A stretch of 64,000 bases of DNA from Leptodactylus fallax (taxonomy: Eukaryota; Chordata; Amphibia; Anura; Leptodactylidae), in the NCBI GenBank assembly GCA_947044405.1, contig CAMRHE010000169.1:1550501-1614500 (forward strand), given 5' to 3'. The notes under the pieces are model-generated. The model did no database searches. It was not told the origin of the DNA and worked only from the letters and a program-made list of their open reading frames with translations. This document shows, one piece after another, positions 44,261 through 57,897 of the stretch. The position numbers were made by a program, and so were the translations under genes. The stretch's first letter is position 1; each line of letters starts with the position of its first letter.

Positions 44261-46139
44261 AGACCAAACCCTATTTTTTAAAACTGGCATGTGTTATTTT
44301 ATGTGGCAATAACTTTGGGATGCTTTAACTTACCCAAGTGATTTGGAATTTTTTATTTCATCACACATTGTACTTCGTGATAGTGGTAAAGTTTGGTCGT
44401 TATTGTTTGCATTTATATATGAAATAATAGGATATTTGGAAAAATTTGCAATTTTCGAAATGTGAAATTCCATGCTTTTCAGACAGATAGTCATTTCTCC
44501 CAAACTAGTTAATAAATATAACCTACCAGATCTCTTCTTTATGTTGGCATCATCTTTTAACCATCCTTAAATTTCTTTTGAATGTTAGAAGGATTACATG
44601 TGATATTCCAGATTTACAAGAAAATTTCCCAAACCCATTTTTAGGGACCACTTCAGTTCTGAAGGGGAACCATAAATCACCCCATTTTCAAAACTGCACC
44701 ACTCAAATAATTTTTAACGCACATTTGGGGAGTTTGTTAACTCTTTAAATGTTTCAAGGGAATTAAACCAATATGGAGGTAAAATTCCGACATTTCATTT
44801 TTTTTCAATAATACAATCATTTAGCCCTAAAATTTACACATTCACAAGGGGTTAAATCAGAAAATTAGTCACACAATAGTTTTTTAAATTTTCCCAAGCA
44901 TGGAAATACCCTACATGTGGATGTAAACTGCTGTTTGGGCACATGGCAGCATTGCAAAGGCAAGGAGTGCCACTGGAAGCAGATTTTGACGGATTAGTTT
45001 TAAGCTGACATGTCTCATTTGCAGAGCCCATAAAGTTTAAATGCACTGGAAACCCACCAAAAGTGACCCCATTTTTTAAACTATACCCCTCAAGCAATTT
45101 ATCAAGGGATATAGTGAGCATTTTAACCCAACTACCGAACCACAGATTTTATTAACATTGGGACATAAAATGAAAAATTACTTTTTTCCCAATAACTCAT
45201 CTCTTTAGCCACAAACTATTCATTTTCACAAGAAGTTAACAGAGAACATGCATACACATTTCTTTGTACAATTTCTCCTGAACATAGCGATACTAAATAT
45301 GTGGTTGTAAACTGCTGTATGGTACATGGCGGGGCTTGGACTGGCACGAGCACTATTTGTTTTTTTTTAAAGTGGATTTTGCTGGAATAGATTTCAGATA
45401 ACCATGTCTCATTTGCAGATCCCCTAAAGGACCAGTAGAGTGGAAAACTCCAAAAAATTACCCCATTTTGGAAACTACATCCTTAGAGAATTTATCAAGG
45501 GATACCCCTTGATTTGACCCCACAGCTGTTTTAGCTGCTTATTAACATTGGCACTTTTTATACCACATTTTGTGAGGCGAGATGGCAAAAAATCATTAAT
45601 TCTGGTGTTTTTTAAATTTTTTTTTTCCCTAGTGTTCACTGTACAGGTTAAATAATGTTTTAGTTTTAGTGTACAGGTTGTTACAGACGTGGCAATACCA
45701 AATAAGATTTTTTTTAGTTAGTTTTAACCTAATAATTAATTTTACATAGGAAAGGGGCATTTTTGTGCTTTATGTTTTGCTATGTTTTTTTACATTTTTT
45801 GTTTGTTCCGCTATGGAACTTGATCCAGCAATCTTCTGATCGCTGGTTCAGTAGTATATACTGCAATACAAGTGTATACAAGGCTGTCAATCTCCCTACT
45901 TGGCAGGATCAACCAGGTATGTGGGTTCGGACAGACCTGGGGTCACAAATCAATAGTGCCCCCCCCAACACGCCACAGCATCTAAGGGGTTAATACCACT
46001 GCATTGGAAGTGCGGGGGCTCCTCCAATGTCTTTTCATGTCCTAGAGCTGAATTGGCTCGGTAATTAGGATATGAAAAGGCAGAGTGGTGGCGAGAAGTG
46101 GTTAAAGAGTACTTCCACTAAAATTTGCCCTTGAAGGCA

Positions 46140-46430
46140 TAGAAACATATAAGATTGACAGCAGAAAATTACCACATGGTCCATCTAGTCTACCCTAACA
46201 TTATTACTATTTTATGTTATGATAGACGTGTTTATCCCAAGCATGCTTATATTCACTTATTATAGATATCCCAACCAATTTATTCTCTTATGGGGCAAAT
46301 GGTGTCAGCCTCACAGGATTTTCCTTCCTCTGGAACTTTGTAGATTTATAGGTTGGACTTGATGGACTTGTGTCTTTACTCAACCTCATCTACTATTTTA
46401 TTATATTACTTTTTAACACATGAAAATGTT
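46140..46430 (+). repeat. SINE/LINE-type repeat (TGGTCCATCTAGTC...TTGGACTTGATGGAC)
   Basis: ACCACATGGTCCATCTAGTC near 46174 and GGTTGGACTTGATGGACTTG near 46352, followed by TCAACCTCATCTACTATTTT, are signatures of an L2-like/SINE family in amphibians and fishes. It ends in degraded TATTA repeats. Confidence 0.65.
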
Positions 46431-46494
46431 TTTCATATAAATAGATGAGTATCTATCCAGGGAACCAATTGGGCTTCTATTTTTATTCTAAAGT

Positions 46495-46562
46495 AGGGGG
46501 GGGGGGGGGCCCGCGGGGGGGGGCCCCCCGGGGGGGGGGGCCGGCCCCCCCCCCCCCCCCCC
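46495..46562. repeat. 68-bp block of pure G and C
   Basis: Runs of 14 G, 10 G, 11 G and 18 C with short GC linkers form an all-GC block in AT-rich DNA. It could fold as G-quadruplex or hairpin. It could also be a sequencing or assembly error. Confidence 0.97.
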
Positions 46563-46676
46563 TATGTGTGTCTGTCTGTCTATCTATCTATCTAAAATCT
46601 GCAAAAAATGTCCGCACTCTAAAGGTTGAAAAAAGTGGGGAAATAAAACTTCATTCACTCTTCCATAGAACCTTTT

Positions 46677-46737
<61 letters not shown>

Positions 46738-46740
46738 TCA
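46563..46740. repeat. (CTGT)n/(TATC)n microsatellites around a short repeat fragment
   Basis: CTGTCTGTC then TATC units at 46568-46593, an unrelated 80-bp piece with AATGTCCGCACTCTAAAGG, and about 15 TATC units at 46676-46737. Confidence 0.93.
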
Positions 46741-48060
46741 TTGTCACCAGTAAATTTACTTTTGTCTCAACTTGCCTTGCTCATGGTTGTTATTGCTGGT
46801 GCATATGTTAGTATATATTATGCTTTTAGTATGTGAATATTTGCTGATGTAGACACAGCATCATAATGTCACTCATTGCCTACTCCTTTATTTAACAGCA
46901 AGTACTAAACTTTTCATACAAAATGTACAGAAAACATTTAAAGCCTGTGTGGCCATATGACCCCCACTCCATGAAATAGTAATAAATCACCCTTTTGCGT
47001 CTCTTGGTTAGGGTTATATGTTGTTAAACCCCTTGTAAAATTCTTTCCAATAAATATATGAAAAATATAGTTGCAGCTGTACATTTTTCTTCTCCTAGTT
47101 GCCCAGACACTGTTTTGTCCTTTAAGTTTTGTGATCCTATGGATTTGTCAGTGTTGTCAACATATGTAGTAGCATGATCATAGCTGAACGAGTTTATCTT
47201 TAACACATATCTGGCACGTTGAAAGAATACATTCATGTCTTCAAGCTTCTCAATGCATCATAATTTTTATTTTTTAATGAATGAATAGATGATACAATTA
47301 AATCCCATACTTCAAGTAGAAGTATAGATACAACATATGTAGTTATAGCATATTGCATGTTTTTAGTTTCTTGATTATGTTTTAGGGAAAAAAAATCCTC
47401 TTGTCACTAATTTTATACTTCTTATGAAATATGAAATAAACTTTGTACCTTTTGTATCTTTCAATGACAATTTATGGGACAAAAAGTTCCAAATGTTGAT
47501 GTCCAAAATATTATATATTAGTGTGGATGCATTGGTGGACATTTGAAAATGTTTTCGCCATCCAGGGGCTATTTTTTGTTTGTGTCCCCGCACCTTTAAC
47601 ATGACCATGGGCCAACTCCCCAAACCTCTATTTGCTAGGAATGCAGTTACTCTTGCAACCCAGAAGCATAATGGGAGGGAAAAGAGATTGGGCTTTTCTT
47701 TTCTAAGAACCTTATAGCCACTGCATGGTCTTCTACCTTGGTAAGTAAGCCATTGGTCACACAAATGCACAAATGCCAAAGAATGGCTTGTGCAAGCTTA
47801 CATTAATATTGATTTATTTTATTACTGAGCCCTATCCACATATAGATGGAACCCTTTGAGGGGTGTTCACATACTTTTGGCCTGCTGCTCACTAGCTCAG
47901 TGTGCCATCTGAAGTATATTGGTGCTCTGTCAGAGTGTATGAAAGTCAGCTATATGACAATAACCACTATTGGCTTCTAGAATTGGAGTGCTGGGCTTGA
48001 ATCTGCCCAAGGATGTTTGAATCTCAACAAAGACTTGAAACATCCAGCACTGGCAGAAAT
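46741..48060. other. Mostly unassigned; one transposon-end-like fragment
   Basis: GTGTTCACATACTTTTGGCC at about 47863-47882 resembles a Tc1-type terminus, but no partner end or transposase is visible. The 134-codon minus frame at 47375-47779 has no recognisable motif. Confidence 0.45.
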
Positions 48061-48246
48061 GTTAAAACACCACTTTATTCCATCATATTAAAAACTTTAT
48101 TGGGTCCTAGAGGGTAACTGCTTGGCATTTCCAGATATTATATCCTCTTACTCATAGCTAAGCTGGCATGCCTCAAAAAGTGTAAGTGACTACCCACAAT
48201 TACTCCTTCGAGTTTTTAATATGGTGTAATAAAGTGGTGTTTTAAC
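48061..48246. mobile_element. Small foldback element
   Basis: GTTAAAACACCACTTTATTC...ATATTAAAAAC (48061-48095) pairs with 48212-48246, with two mismatches over 35 bp. The 116-bp centre is not complementary. No clear target duplication was found. Confidence 0.8.
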
Positions 48247-50147
48247 AGTTTGACTGGTGTCAAATATTGTTAGTATTCGCTTTAAACTGTGTGAGCGGTT
48301 TATTCCGGAAGTCATTCTATTACTTCATGGGTCCACATTGCTGCCACCCTAAACATTTCAACGGTGTTCTTTCTTATGTTTGAATCTAACCAGGTTGGTG
48401 TGTGTTTTTTAAGGATATCTGTTTTCTCCCCTAGATTAAAAACATACAGATTGTAAATTTAGTTAATTTCTCTATGGAAATAGTGCTCTGGAATATACTG
48501 CTATATACAGTAAATCCAACAGGAATGAACATAGTGCTATGACTGGCTGTTTATTGCTGCTACCCAGGTGTCTATGTTCTCATTGCAAATTATCCTCATC
48601 CATATCCATGGATACATGTATTCACTAGGAAGAAGGAGCATAAAGGATTTTTAGGGTCCTACATTTCTGAATCATAATGCTTTTCCATCACATATAAAAT
48701 TGTAGGAATAATTACATATAAAAAAACATATATTCAGTATATTTTAGATTTAGATCACTTTATAATAAGCAAGCAAAAAGATATACAGTATATGGTGCTC
48801 ACCCGAACCTCCATTGATTTACACAGTCTCCAATTCCATAGTCCATGTATCTAAAATCACACTGATCATTTTATAATCTCCTTAGGTCAGTTGCTTTACT
48901 GTGAAACTTCAATACTTATCGCAAATATTTAATTTAACATTAGAAGTGGATCTATGAAATATCCCTGACCTAGGTAGAAATCTCAACCAGTTGTATAGTC
49001 TTAAGGACAAAATTGTAGATTTATACAAAATCCACAAATGTTTGATTTTGTGGAAAATGGAGTGCAGTTAACTTTAGTCCCAGATACAGTGGTTTGAGAA
49101 TGTAAGATGTTCTTACTGAAACTCCTAGACACTTGATAAAATTATGTCTTTTTTCAACCTTACTATGTTGCCATAGTAAGTTCTGTATAGAAGGTGAAGT
49201 TTGCCAAAATCATAAACTTATATTTGAAAAAAATGATAAACTATAATCGGGCTCTTCTCTGAATCCTCAATTCATGGTGTGCTCCTGACCCAGGAGCTCT
49301 GTACAGTTTACAAATGAAGCTGAGCCAAGACAGAGCCAAGCCTGTGAAAATATTCAGTGAACACTTCCTTGTTGTCATAGTGATGCTGTATTTCACAGTT
49401 GGGACTTATTCATATACATTCAACTTTAAAGATTCGGATTAGCTGTTGACTGGCATAAGTGAGTTAGATCATTTATTTGGCACTCAACGTAATGAGTATT
49501 TGGCTGGGTCTATTAAGAGGTCAATATAGCAGGTGAGGACAGCAAAATTTCCAACATTCAACAGATGAGTCAACTTTCTAATTAAATAAGAGTTGGGTGG
49601 AATCTCAACATCAACTATAGTAAGAGGGAAGTTTCATCCAGATGTATATAGTAAACTGCTTAAGAACAACTATTTACACAGAAGAGTAGAACTGATTCAC
49701 AAAGAGAATCTTTGGTGGCTTGATGTCCATCTTGGAGATTCATCCATGGATATATGTATTTTTATATATTACCTCATCAATATGGAGTCTTCACTCACTA
49801 GTTTTATATTTACTGTGAATCTGCTAAATCTTAGAAAAGCAATAAAAAAATCATTTAGATAAATTGGCCTTCCAGTGATTGAACGTTGTGTGACCAATTC
49901 TATTTTTTAAGGATAAGAATAGTATAAACTAAGTCATACCACCCTCTTACCCGCTATTCTCTACTTCCTGGTCCATCTTTACTTACACGAAATTGCTGCT
50001 CGGTCAATAACTGGTTACAGCAATGACCCTCCTCAAATTATTGATTTGCCAATGACTGGTGAAGCTGGTGGTCATTTCCCATATATGAAGAAGGACTAGG
50101 ACCTTAAGATTGGTAGGGGACCCAAGAAGTGTCAGATCATAGATTGT
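48247..50147. other. Unassigned AT-rich sequence
   Basis: A small retroposon-like tail (TTTTTTCAACCTTACTATGT) lies near 49148. The 89-codon frame at 49593-49862 has no motif. No gene was recognised. Confidence 0.5.
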
Positions 50148-50290
50148 AAGCCCTTGCGAGCAGGGCCCTCTATCCCACTGTGCCAGTTGGTCACATATTT
50201 GTTATGTATATTTTGTGTACTGTATGTAAACCCTCAAATGTAAAGCACCATGTAATTAATGGTGCTATATAAATAAATAATAATAATGAT
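50148..50290 (+). repeat. Retroposon tail (GTGCTATATAAATAAATAA)
   Basis: GATTGTAAGCCCTTGCGAGC, CAGGGCCCTC, then TGTAAAGCACCATG and GGTGCTATATAAATAAATAA occur in the order known from a vertebrate LINE/SINE 3' end, followed by (AAT)n. Confidence 0.7.
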
Positions 50291-50488
50291 AATAACAACC
50301 AGAGTGACACTGGGGATTCAGTGTGTTAAGTATGACTTATCTTATCATTTTCCATGATTTTGAGCTTTAGAAAAAAAAAGTGTTACCCAGCTAGACTACA
50401 CCCTTGAAAACTATGACTTAAGTTGTTGGAATTAAATGAAACTTTATATGTATAAATCTAATGATGATATCTGCAAGTGATCACAATA

Positions 50489-50760
50489 TTAGGGTAGAAG
50501 GATACGTTTATTGGGGAAAACTACAGCCAGTAACCCAGTAACATGTCGGGCCACCTTTAGCCTGGATACAAGATGAGGTATGGTTGGGCATGGAGGCATA
50601 CAGGTTTTGTATGTTATCCTTTGATACATTTGCTCACAGATGTTGCGTCTAGGCCTGTAGATCCTGCACAATCATAGGTTACTGATGCTGGTCCCGTAAA
50701 CGCTCAATTGGTGATAAATTTGGCAATCAAGCAGGCCATGAGAGGCAAGACATGTTGTCG
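50489..50760 (-). pseudogene. Tc1/mariner transposase C-terminal relic
   Basis: On the minus strand a frame with several stops reads SPIERLRDQH, then QNLYASMP and SCIQAKGGPTCYW, ending near 50520. SPIE fits the catalytic-Glu motif and IQAKGG fits the C-terminal signature of Tc1-like transposases. Terminal repeats were not found. The family differs from the others in the window. Confidence 0.65.
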
Positions 50761-51600
50761 CAGGATGTCCTGAAAATATCAGAGAGCTTTTATGTCCCTC
50801 ATGTCACTGTAATGGGTGACCAACTGTCATATGAGATGGCTCTCCAGAACCACCAGTAGTTGGGGCTCCACAGCAATGGCAGGATTGGAGTTCTTACCAT
50901 AAGTCTTCCATACTCTGACCCAACCTTTATTGAATACCAAACAGAAGCTGTATTGGGCAGTATATAAACATAATGGTAGAATAAGCCTGGTAATCTTTTG
51001 TTCTCTAGAATATTTTTTGTTTTTCTTCTTTTTATGGTACTTTTAATGTTTCTTTTCTTGTCATGCACCTATCTTTGCAAAACAGTAACATTTAATATAA
51101 TTAAAGATGCAGTCTGGGAAATTGTATGTTGACTTGCTCCCTTCAATTTCATGGTCACAACTGAAACATGACAATTTGAGAATTTATAAATAAATGATAA
51201 TAGAAATGGTGATAAAATATGAATCAATTAAATGAAAAACTGCATAAAAAGTGATCAGAAAGTTGTATACCCTAAAAGATTCCAATACAAATGAAAGATC
51301 ACTCCATAAAAAAATTAAGGTGACAAAGTAATTTTTTAAAATTGGAACCTATGACAAAAACTATATCAATTTGACATTGCTGTAGTTATACCAACCCACA
51401 GAATAAAATTAACATGTCAGTTTTACTGCACTGTGAACTCTGTAAAAAATGGTGAGATTGGGTGGATATTCCCTTTCCACCATACAGTATATGAAGCAAT
51501 AACTTATGCCATTAATACGTGTCCCTAAAATAAGAAACCCTCACATGAATGAGAAAAAAAGATTATGACTCTCTCACACTGCTAGTGTGAAACTACTTTA
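50761..51600. other. Unassigned AT-rich sequence
   Basis: No gene or element boundary was recognised. Confidence 0.5.
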
Positions 51601-51818
51601 GACTACGGCCCTTACGGAAACGCAGCTTTTTTTGTTGCAGATTTTGTTGCATTTTTTTTGAGCCAAAGCCAAGAATGGCTACAAAAGGAATGGGAAATAT
51701 ATAGGAAGTTCTTATACTTCTACCTTCTGCTCAATCCACTCCTGGCTTTGGCTTAAAAAAATGCAACAAAATCTGCAACAAAAAAAAAGCAACGTTTCTG
51801 CAATGTGGGGCCTCAGTC
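51601..51818. mobile_element. Foldback Harbinger-like MITE, second family, full length
   Basis: Arms of about 80 bp pair end to end: CTTTTTTTGTTGCAGATTTT on the left with AAAATCTGCAACAAAAAAAA on the right, then GAGCCAAAGCCA with TGGCTTTGGCTT. Flanks are TTA (51598-51600) and TAA (51819-51821), both TWA but not identical. Confidence 0.8.
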
Positions 51819-51999
51819 TAAGTGTATGGGGTGTTGACATAGTAAGTTCATATCAACTTCTTTTAGGTCTGTTGTTCTGATCTATCATAGGATCAGAACA
51901 ACAGCCTAAAATGTAAAAAGATCCATTTATAAAATATAGTAACACATGAGAAAAATACAGTTAAATAAATTTCTTATGTCCACCGCATACATGCACTGA

Positions 52000-52262
52000 T
52001 TATTTATTTATTTGGCTTACTTATATAGCGCCATCATATTCTGTAGCGCTTTACAGAGATATCGTCAACACTGTCCCAAGTAGGGCGCACAATCTAAATA
52101 ACAGTATGTCTTTGGAGTGTGGAAGGAAACTGGATACCCTGAGGAAACCCACGCAAACACGGGGAAAACATACAAACTCCTTGCAGATGTTGTCCTTGCC
52201 CTTGTCCTAAGACTCCAGCCCTGCAAGGCAACAGTGCTAACCACTGATCCACTATGATGCCC
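52000..52262 (-). repeat. Retroposon 3' tail, inverted copy
   Basis: Reading the minus strand gives GTGTTTGCGTGGGTTTCCTC, CACACTCCAAAGACATACTG, GATTGTGCGCCC, TGTAAAGCGCTACAGAATAT and GGCGCTATATAAGTAAGCC, then AAATAAATAA. It is longer and better preserved than the copy at 22785. Confidence 0.8.
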
Positions 52263-54042
52263 ACTGTTCCATTTACTTGCTATTTTCTACTATTTCCTAA
52301 CCTCATTGGGATAGATCTATCCTAAAATGTATAATAAATGTATAAAATTTTGGCCAAACTTGTGACTTTTGCCAAAATTGCATCCAGCACACTACTTCTC
52401 TGAAAGTAGCATTTCTTATGTCCACCATATACATGCACGGATCAGGACCAACTTAACATTCACTTGCTATTTACTACTATTTCGTTACTTCATTGATGAA
52501 GATTTATCTTACATTTTACGTGGCAATCTAAGTAAATATAGATTTTTGGTACAGTAAGTAAGTTAAAAGGTAGGCGGGGGGAGGTTGGTTAACTTAGATT
52601 AGAAAGATAGGTTTATCCCGGACAACCCCTTTAAAAGAGATAGTATAGAGGGTAGTATTTGGCATATTACCATGTTAGTAGGGGTTCCTGCATATAGACA
52701 CATTAAAGGGTTGCCAAGTCAGTAGAATAGGTTCTCCTTGAAATATAAGAGTCTACATTCAGGTCCCACAAGTTATAATAGCTGATCATACAGGGGAAGC
52801 TGGGAAAGGATGGGATGTAAAGATGCTGGACCATGACCATCTGAGATCACTTGATTCCCAATGAAAAATACAGAAAAAAGTGCATTTGACCTTAAACCTC
52901 TCCAGGTCATACAAATATATTGATTACCTGATTACAATGTAATCCAAAGCTAATATAGCCAAGCAAATGGTGTACTTCACTTCCTGCTAGTCGTCAGTCT
53001 CTAGAGATAAGGCGACTTCTGTGACTTGATAGAGGTAAATAATATTTAATCCTATAATACAATATATAAATAAAATGTATGCTCTTTAAAATGATAGAAC
53101 AGAAAACAAACATTCAATATGAATAAGAGGGTAATGTTTTATATAGTTTATGTATTTCAATGGAAAGCGTCTGCACAAAGAATTTTAATTAAAGAGAATT
53201 GTAGTCTGTATAGCAAGGGTTAAATCAATTAAACTGATGCTATACGCAATGGGAACAATTTAAGAAAATTAATGAGAAGGTGATATCTTTACAAGATCAC
53301 ATTATGGATCCAAGATTGGTCTCCTTTCCCGCTGAATATTAATTCTGTATGACAAATCTGCCCCTTCTGATAACACATATCTGCCTCCTAAATGTTCATT
53401 TGTATTATTTCTCCACTTGTTTTGGGATTACTAGAAACAGTTTACATTAAAGCTTTAACTCGTTGTGCCGAGGACTCCTACAAACAATTGCTGCAGCCTA
53501 TAATAAAGATCTTTTGTTTCTATTATAATGTAAAATGACTGTATAATAACTAATTTAATCTAAAGTAGACTATGACACATTTCTAAAATACAGATAAAAC
53601 CTAAATGTGAACATAATGAATTTTATAATTTCTAACATTTTCCCTAAAGATGACACAGCAAACAACATACAACTATAGAGCGGGAGTTTATTTAGTGATT
53701 ATTTACCATGTTTTTGTAGCATTATTATGCACTCGCTGTATCTCATAATTCAGTTTTCGAAAGCAATAATCTTCTACACTGAACAGTACTGTCACAGCAC
53801 AATGCTCACATTTAAAAGGAATGAAACATCCAGAAAAGTTACAGTCCAGTCTCTAAAAATATGTCTGTAAAATACTTGGAAAACACTTCAATCCATTGTT
53901 GCCTGTAGAAAGGAATGAATTGGGGAAAAAGCACACAAAATGCTGGCTTTAAGTCTTACACAGCACATTTAAATTTACAAAGCTGTGTCTGCTATTATGG
54001 AGTTAAACAATATCAACTGAAAATATGTAATTTTATCAATCT
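52263..54042. other. AT-rich stretch, one TTAA element end
   Basis: CGGACAACCCCTTTAA with TTAA at 52631-52634 is an isolated TTAA-element right end. The part 53160-53560 lacks repeat signs. No gene was recognised. Confidence 0.5.
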
Positions 54043-54046
54043 CTAT

Positions 54047-54090
<44 letters not shown>

Positions 54091-54340
54091 ACCAGGACTT
54101 ATCTATTAATTGATCATTGAATCCATCTGAAGATCAATATCTTCCTTGATTTCATATGTGTCTTTATACATCTTGGTTCTATTCCATAACTTTATATGAA
54201 TACAATTTGAAGTATATAGTTATCGCGCATTTTTCTTTCTTCAAAACTACATTGACATATCTATATTTATGTAGCTCTATCAATATTTCTATTACTTCAC
54301 TGTCTATCTATCTATCTATCTATCATCCAATATCTATCAT
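54043..54340. repeat. (TATC)n microsatellite cluster
   Basis: About 12 TATC units at 54043-54090 and 6 at 54302-54324, with degraded TATC-like sequence between and after them to about 54600. Confidence 0.92.
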
Positions 54341-55439
54341 GAAAAATCTTTCTATTAATCAATCACCTGTTATTTCTCTAATATCTATCTTATCTAGCAT
54401 CTGTTTATATTTTTTTTTTTATAAAGCTCATAAGAATCTTTGCTATTCCAAGTAAGCAATTATTGCATATTTTCTTCCCCTGAAGAAAACTTCAGTATTT
54501 AGAAATTTCCTGTCCATCACTATCTATCTATATATCTTTCTTTATTTCTTTCTTTCTTTCCTTCCATCTATCTTTTCATATCCAACTACAAACTGTGTTG
54601 AAACTGGGCATCTGGTATTGACGTCAATATTCATGAATAGTTTAGAAGTAAATGGTAAAATTCCAGTTCTGCAGCTTCTGCTGAACAGACCAACAGAGGG
54701 AGGAGAGGAGTCAAAAAATCAACAGCTGAGAGAGCATCTAAAATTGAGAACATGCTTCTGTCTTACACAATGAATTAGTGCTTCTAGATTAAGGAGTCAA
54801 CTTCAGAAGGGTTACATACATACCTGCTTGTTAGCATGAATTAGTATTTTTTAATAATTTTTTTTTCTTATTTTAGCTAAACCCCATTGTCAACAAAAAT
54901 AACAAATAACATCAGAATATTATGGTATTAGATATTCAATTTATAATGTATATGGTTGGTTTACAGGTTGTTGTCAGTGGATACATTACAAACTGCTGTA
55001 TTGATGTATTTTGATAGAGACTATTAGCAGTGTGTCATATACACACATAACTATCAATACAATAATATATTCCATACTGCATTTAGATATTCAAGATGAA
55101 CAATACACTTGCATAAATTCTAGTTATAATATAGCTATACAAAATATTTTTATTGATTGATTTTAAAGTACAGATACTAACATGGACAATTAAAAAAAGC
55201 TCTCCAAAACATCTTAAAAATGTTTAATATAAATTGTCATTTTCTGGTGACACATTCCCCTTAATAATTGGGTATGTTGAAATTTTCCAACATCTGCCAT
55301 TGCAAATTGCTGAGAAGCCATTATTCACATAGAATGAAGGGATGCATCCAACTTTTATCTCATGTGCTGGACCAGCCTAAGGTTAAATTTGGCAACACTT
55401 TTGATAACTGTCACCTAAACACTTGTTAGGGCAAAAGCA
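54341..55439. other. Unassigned AT-rich sequence
   Basis: Nothing was recognised apart from degraded TATC and TTTC repeats up to 54575. Confidence 0.5.
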
Positions 55440-56020
55440 ATTCCTCCTGTACCTCGTATACATGCTCACTTAGCTCAGCTGAGCATGCTTGTGTTCTGAA
55501 TGAGGAGAGGGCAATAAGCCTCTGCCAGACTCTTGTGGTGGTGCCTTATCTTACATGAAAACAAAAGATCAGACATGTTGAAATTAGTAGTGGGCTAACC
55601 TTGTGAGATTCGTTTTGAGAATATTTGTGAGGTTTGCCTGCAAGTTTCGATTCAGACCGTCAGTGCCATTATTATACTCTGGGATCTATTCAAAGGTGTG
55701 GAAAAATTAACAAAACAGCTCATATTCATGCCAGGAAAGAGCCCTGAAGAGGTGAGAAAAGGTGAGTGTGAGATATTTTTCTACACCTGCCCTGGTGGAG
55801 ACCCCAGTGTATACCAATGATTTGTGGGTGGCGAACTCCAGAAAGCCTGAACCTGAAATTTTTGGAAATTTTTAGAAACTGTTTGCTCATATATGGTTGA
55901 AACCCAATAACCTGGATCCCTCTTTACCCCAATCTCTGCCATTAGGGGACATTCAGGAGCCCCCATACACATTGGTCTTCCTGAAATTGGTGGGTTTGAC
56001 CAACATTAGTCTAATATATA
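55440..56020. repeat. Dispersed repeat interrupted by a hairpin-module element
   Basis: Outer parts match 33395-33600. The inserted part (about 55591-55860) contains ATTATTATACTCTGGGATCT (55668-55687) and GAGACCCCAGTGTATA (55798-55813), the two arms of the hairpin module of 4724-4767 and 34956-34999. They are separated here by about 110 bp that include GAGGTGAG and AGGTGAGTGTG. Confidence 0.6.
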
Positions 56021-56699
56021 AGGTCACTTTCCAATCACCATGGGGATAGATTAGTACTGTACTATGATAAATGTCATTAGATTACCATGGAGTAAGCAGC
56101 CACAGTTTCCAGGATTTTGATGGTAGATTAGAAAGTGTTTTATGTACTTTCTTTTAAAGTGATATTAAGCTTATAAAACCTTGTACTTTGATGCCTAAAA
56201 CAAGTTATTCTCTATAATAAGGAAAGCAGCTGCAAAAGAATTTACTGGAATGTGGATGTGTCTCATTCATAAATTTCTGTGATACAAAATGAATTGTCTG
56301 GATTACACAGCCAAAGAGTAGGAGGCAAACACAGCCTTGCTTTGTGTCCCCCTGTGATGCATTTCCTCTGTGCTGTCTGCCCTACTATCAGCTGATTAGT
56401 TGGCATTTTATTCTCATACGGTCATATTGAATATACTCATTTATTTCCTTATATTGTTTAGCACACACTATTCCAGTGGGTTTCATCCTTTGACTAATCA
56501 GAAACATCATTTAACACTTCAATATCCTTCTGAAATAAAGAATGTTAATCATGTGGATTGTCAAAAACTTCTTGTGATAACATTGATAGAACATTTTTTT
56601 AAGGCACTTGTTTTTTCCAAGACATAATTCAAATTATATACAGCAAAATATAAGCAAAACACATTTGTTTATTTGGTGTTAACCTCTCTTGGTCCTCTT
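56021..56699. other. Unassigned sequence
   Basis: No gene was recognised. Some bases at 56640-56690 may be a remnant of the left arm of the following Tc1 element. Confidence 0.5.
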
Positions 56700-57895
<1,196 letters not shown>

Positions 57896-57897
57896 TA

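Larger units (their letters stand above)
43195..46105. mobile_element. Putative long TTAA-bounded element
   Basis: TTAACCCTTTAAGGACATGG at 43195 and GAAGTGGTTAA ending at 46105 give TTAACC(A/C)CTT-like inverted ends. The interior is AT-rich, and its wording (repeated 'cccattttggaaactacacc'-like phrases at 44640, 45065 and 45460) recalls a common frog repeat. No protein was found. The outer boundaries are inferred. Confidence 0.4.

Noticed and set aside
47375..47779. 134-codon minus-strand frame as a possible gene
   Set aside because: No motif found. A transposon-end-like fragment nearby hints at decayed repeat material, but not enough to name it.
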